Assembly: GCF_026191635.1 (NCBI RefSeq)
Contig: NZ_JAKRRW010000001.1
Location: 124,001 to 188,000 of the forward strand
Source of the DNA: Photobacterium obscurum
GTDB taxonomy: Bacteria > Pseudomonadota > Gammaproteobacteria > Enterobacterales > Vibrionaceae
DNA: 64,000 nucleotides
Direction: 5' to 3'
The position numbers and the translations under genes were made by a program. This document shows positions 63,266-64,000 of this stretch, one piece after another (the stretch's first letter is position 1; each line of letters begins with the position of its first letter). The notes under the pieces are model-generated. The model was not told where the DNA came from. It was given only the letters and a program-made list of their open reading frames with translations, and ran no database searches.

Positions 63266-63775
63266 TTAACAGCCGGAGTTTTCCATCTCTAGGGTATAGG
63301 TAGAACTAGCCTGTGATGTGGGTGGTAGATACATGATAAAACACAGTTGTGTCTTGTTTGAATAGCCTCTCGGCATGAAATAAAGTCCATCATTGGCCGG
63401 ATCGGGATTGTGCCACATCCATTCGTGCTCATTGGGTTTGTCGTATGGCACCTCACCAAAATCTCCAACAAGCAACTCACGCCAAACGTCTTTGAACTGA
63501 GATTTAGGATAACCGTAAACGGTATCAATCTGCTTACCATTTACGGTTAACTTGCCAGCCTCAGAACTCTCCGAGCCCTCAATCGCGGACTTACTGTATA
63601 CTTGAGCAGCTGCGCTCTCCATTGCTCCTTTTAATCCAGCCAAGATGCTCTTACGGGCATCGTTTTGCAGGTTCAAAAATCGGGGAGCCGCCGTGACAGC
63701 CAAAATACCGAGTACCACGATCACAACAACCAATTCAAGAAGGGTAAAACCGAGAGAGTGACGACTAGTTTTCAT
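63266..63775 (-). CDS. Type IV prepilin-like protein (MSHA pilin type)
   Basis: This 169-residue prepilin has a class III leader of nine residues cleaved after Gly9, giving mature [28 protein letters not shown] with Glu5 of the mature protein in place. This is the methylation and membrane-helix motif of type IV pilins. The remainder resembles MSHA-type major pilins, with two cysteines near the C-terminus (QLCFIMY and NSGC) that probably form a disulfide loop. No other pilus gene is within the window, so this is an orphan pilin. ATG 63775 lacks a good ribosome site. It may be a minor pilin, a pseudopilin or a domesticated copy. Confidence 0.85.
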   Translation of the reverse strand: MKTSRHSLGFTLLELVVVIVVLGILAVTAAPRFLNLQNDARKSILAGLKGAMESAAAQVYSKSAIEGSESSEAGKLTVNGKQIDTVYGYPKSQFKDVWRELLVGDFGEVPYDKPNEHEWMWHNPDPANDGLYFMPRGYSNKTQLCFIMYLPPTSQASSTYTLEMENSGC

Positions 63776-63870
63776 GGTAGCAGTTAACTATTTGATATTT
63801 TGAGTCACTATTGTCCCATAATTTATACTGACGTCAAAGTTATGACATCTAAAATTAATACATGAAAAAA

Positions 63871-63892
63871 AATACCTCGCCAAAGCGAGGTA
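63871..63892 (-). terminator. Intrinsic terminator after pyrF
   Basis: ATACCTCGC and GCGAGGTAT pair around CAAA, and on the minus strand a T-run follows. Confidence 0.85.
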
Positions 63893-63918
63893 TATATCAA
63901 ACTTTTACAAGCTTGGTG

Positions 63919-64000
63919 TTAAGCAAGCGTTTTATTAATCTCAGCCAGCACCGCTGCAGGATCCACAGCCTGAGTAATCGGGCGGCCAATCACCAAGTAA
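63919..64000 (-). CDS. pyrF: Orotidine 5'-phosphate decarboxylase, 3' end only
   Basis: The minus strand reads YLVIGRPITQAVDPAAVLAE and INKTLA before a stop at 63919-63921. IGRPIT is the conserved phosphate-binding end of OMP decarboxylase, which makes UMP in the last step of pyrimidine synthesis. The rest of the gene, and its active-site lysine, lie outside the window. Confidence 0.9.
   Translation of the reverse strand, partial: YLVIGRPITQAVDPAAVLAEINKTLA

Overview
The window is an ordinary chromosomal stretch of a gammaproteobacterium, most likely a member of the Vibrionaceae. The evidence is a CsiV-type gene end, FabV as enoyl reductase, a PsrA-type regulator beside fadE, HexR next to pykA, and E. 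coli-like gene order throughout. The moderate GC content suits a Photobacterium- or Grimontia-like genome, but the genus is not proven by what can be read here. I saw no rRNA, tRNA, CRISPR array, prophage or complete insertion sequence.

Layout. 0-3 kb: the end of csiV, a GNAT acetyltransferase, a membrane-anchored FKBP isomerase and ndh. 3-8.6 kb (minus strand): ycfP, a DUF6279 lipoprotein, thiK, lpoB, ycfL, a COG3014 lipoprotein and hinT. This is the E. coli hinT-ycfL-lpoB-thiK-nagZ-ycfP-ndh block with nagZ absent and two lipoprotein genes added. 9-13.4 kb: a chemoreceptor, pyrC and a patatin-like lipase. 13.5-18.7 kb: an RND efflux pump with two adaptor lipoproteins. 19-28 kb: class I fumarase, pabB, nudL, sdaC-sdaA for serine uptake and deamination, an ADP-ribosylglycohydrolase-family gene and satP. 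28-36.4 kb: an unknown lipoprotein, an NfsA-like nitroreductase, an iron alcohol dehydrogenase, grxA, ybjL and phoPQ. 36.5-41 kb: a fatty-acid cluster of fabV, fadE and psrA. 41-43.8 kb: an M20 peptidase gene beside a tandem array of about 70-nt terminator-ended units that look like repeated small RNA genes. 43.8-49.3 kb: a yeeZ-like gene, hexR, pykA, rimJ and ogt. 49.3-61.8 kb: tyrR, ycjF-ycjX, pspCBA, divergent pspF and sapABCDF, in the order seen in enterobacteria. 61.8-64 kb: an MgtC/DUF4010 membrane protein, a lone type IV prepilin and the 3' end of pyrF.

How the genes fit together. Several sets serve central metabolism: serine to pyruvate (sdaC, sdaA), HexR control of pyruvate kinase, fumarase, acetate uptake (satP), pyrimidine synthesis (pyrC, pyrF) and fatty acid turnover (fabV, fadE, psrA). 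Others serve the cell envelope and its stress responses: LpoB for peptidoglycan synthesis, PhoPQ, the Psp response, the Sap transporter and the RND pump.

The most unusual feature is the array at 42.7-43.8 kb. It has five units of the same design (three at exactly 215-bp spacing), each with a conserved 5' segment holding an anti-Shine-Dalgarno-like CTCCT/TTCCT, an intrinsic terminator, and an inverted repeat upstream that in four of five lies about 59 bp before the conserved segment. A sixth, weaker relative lies on the other side of the M20 peptidase gene. I read it as a multicopy small RNA locus under a shared activator or repressor. I do not recognise it as a named family.
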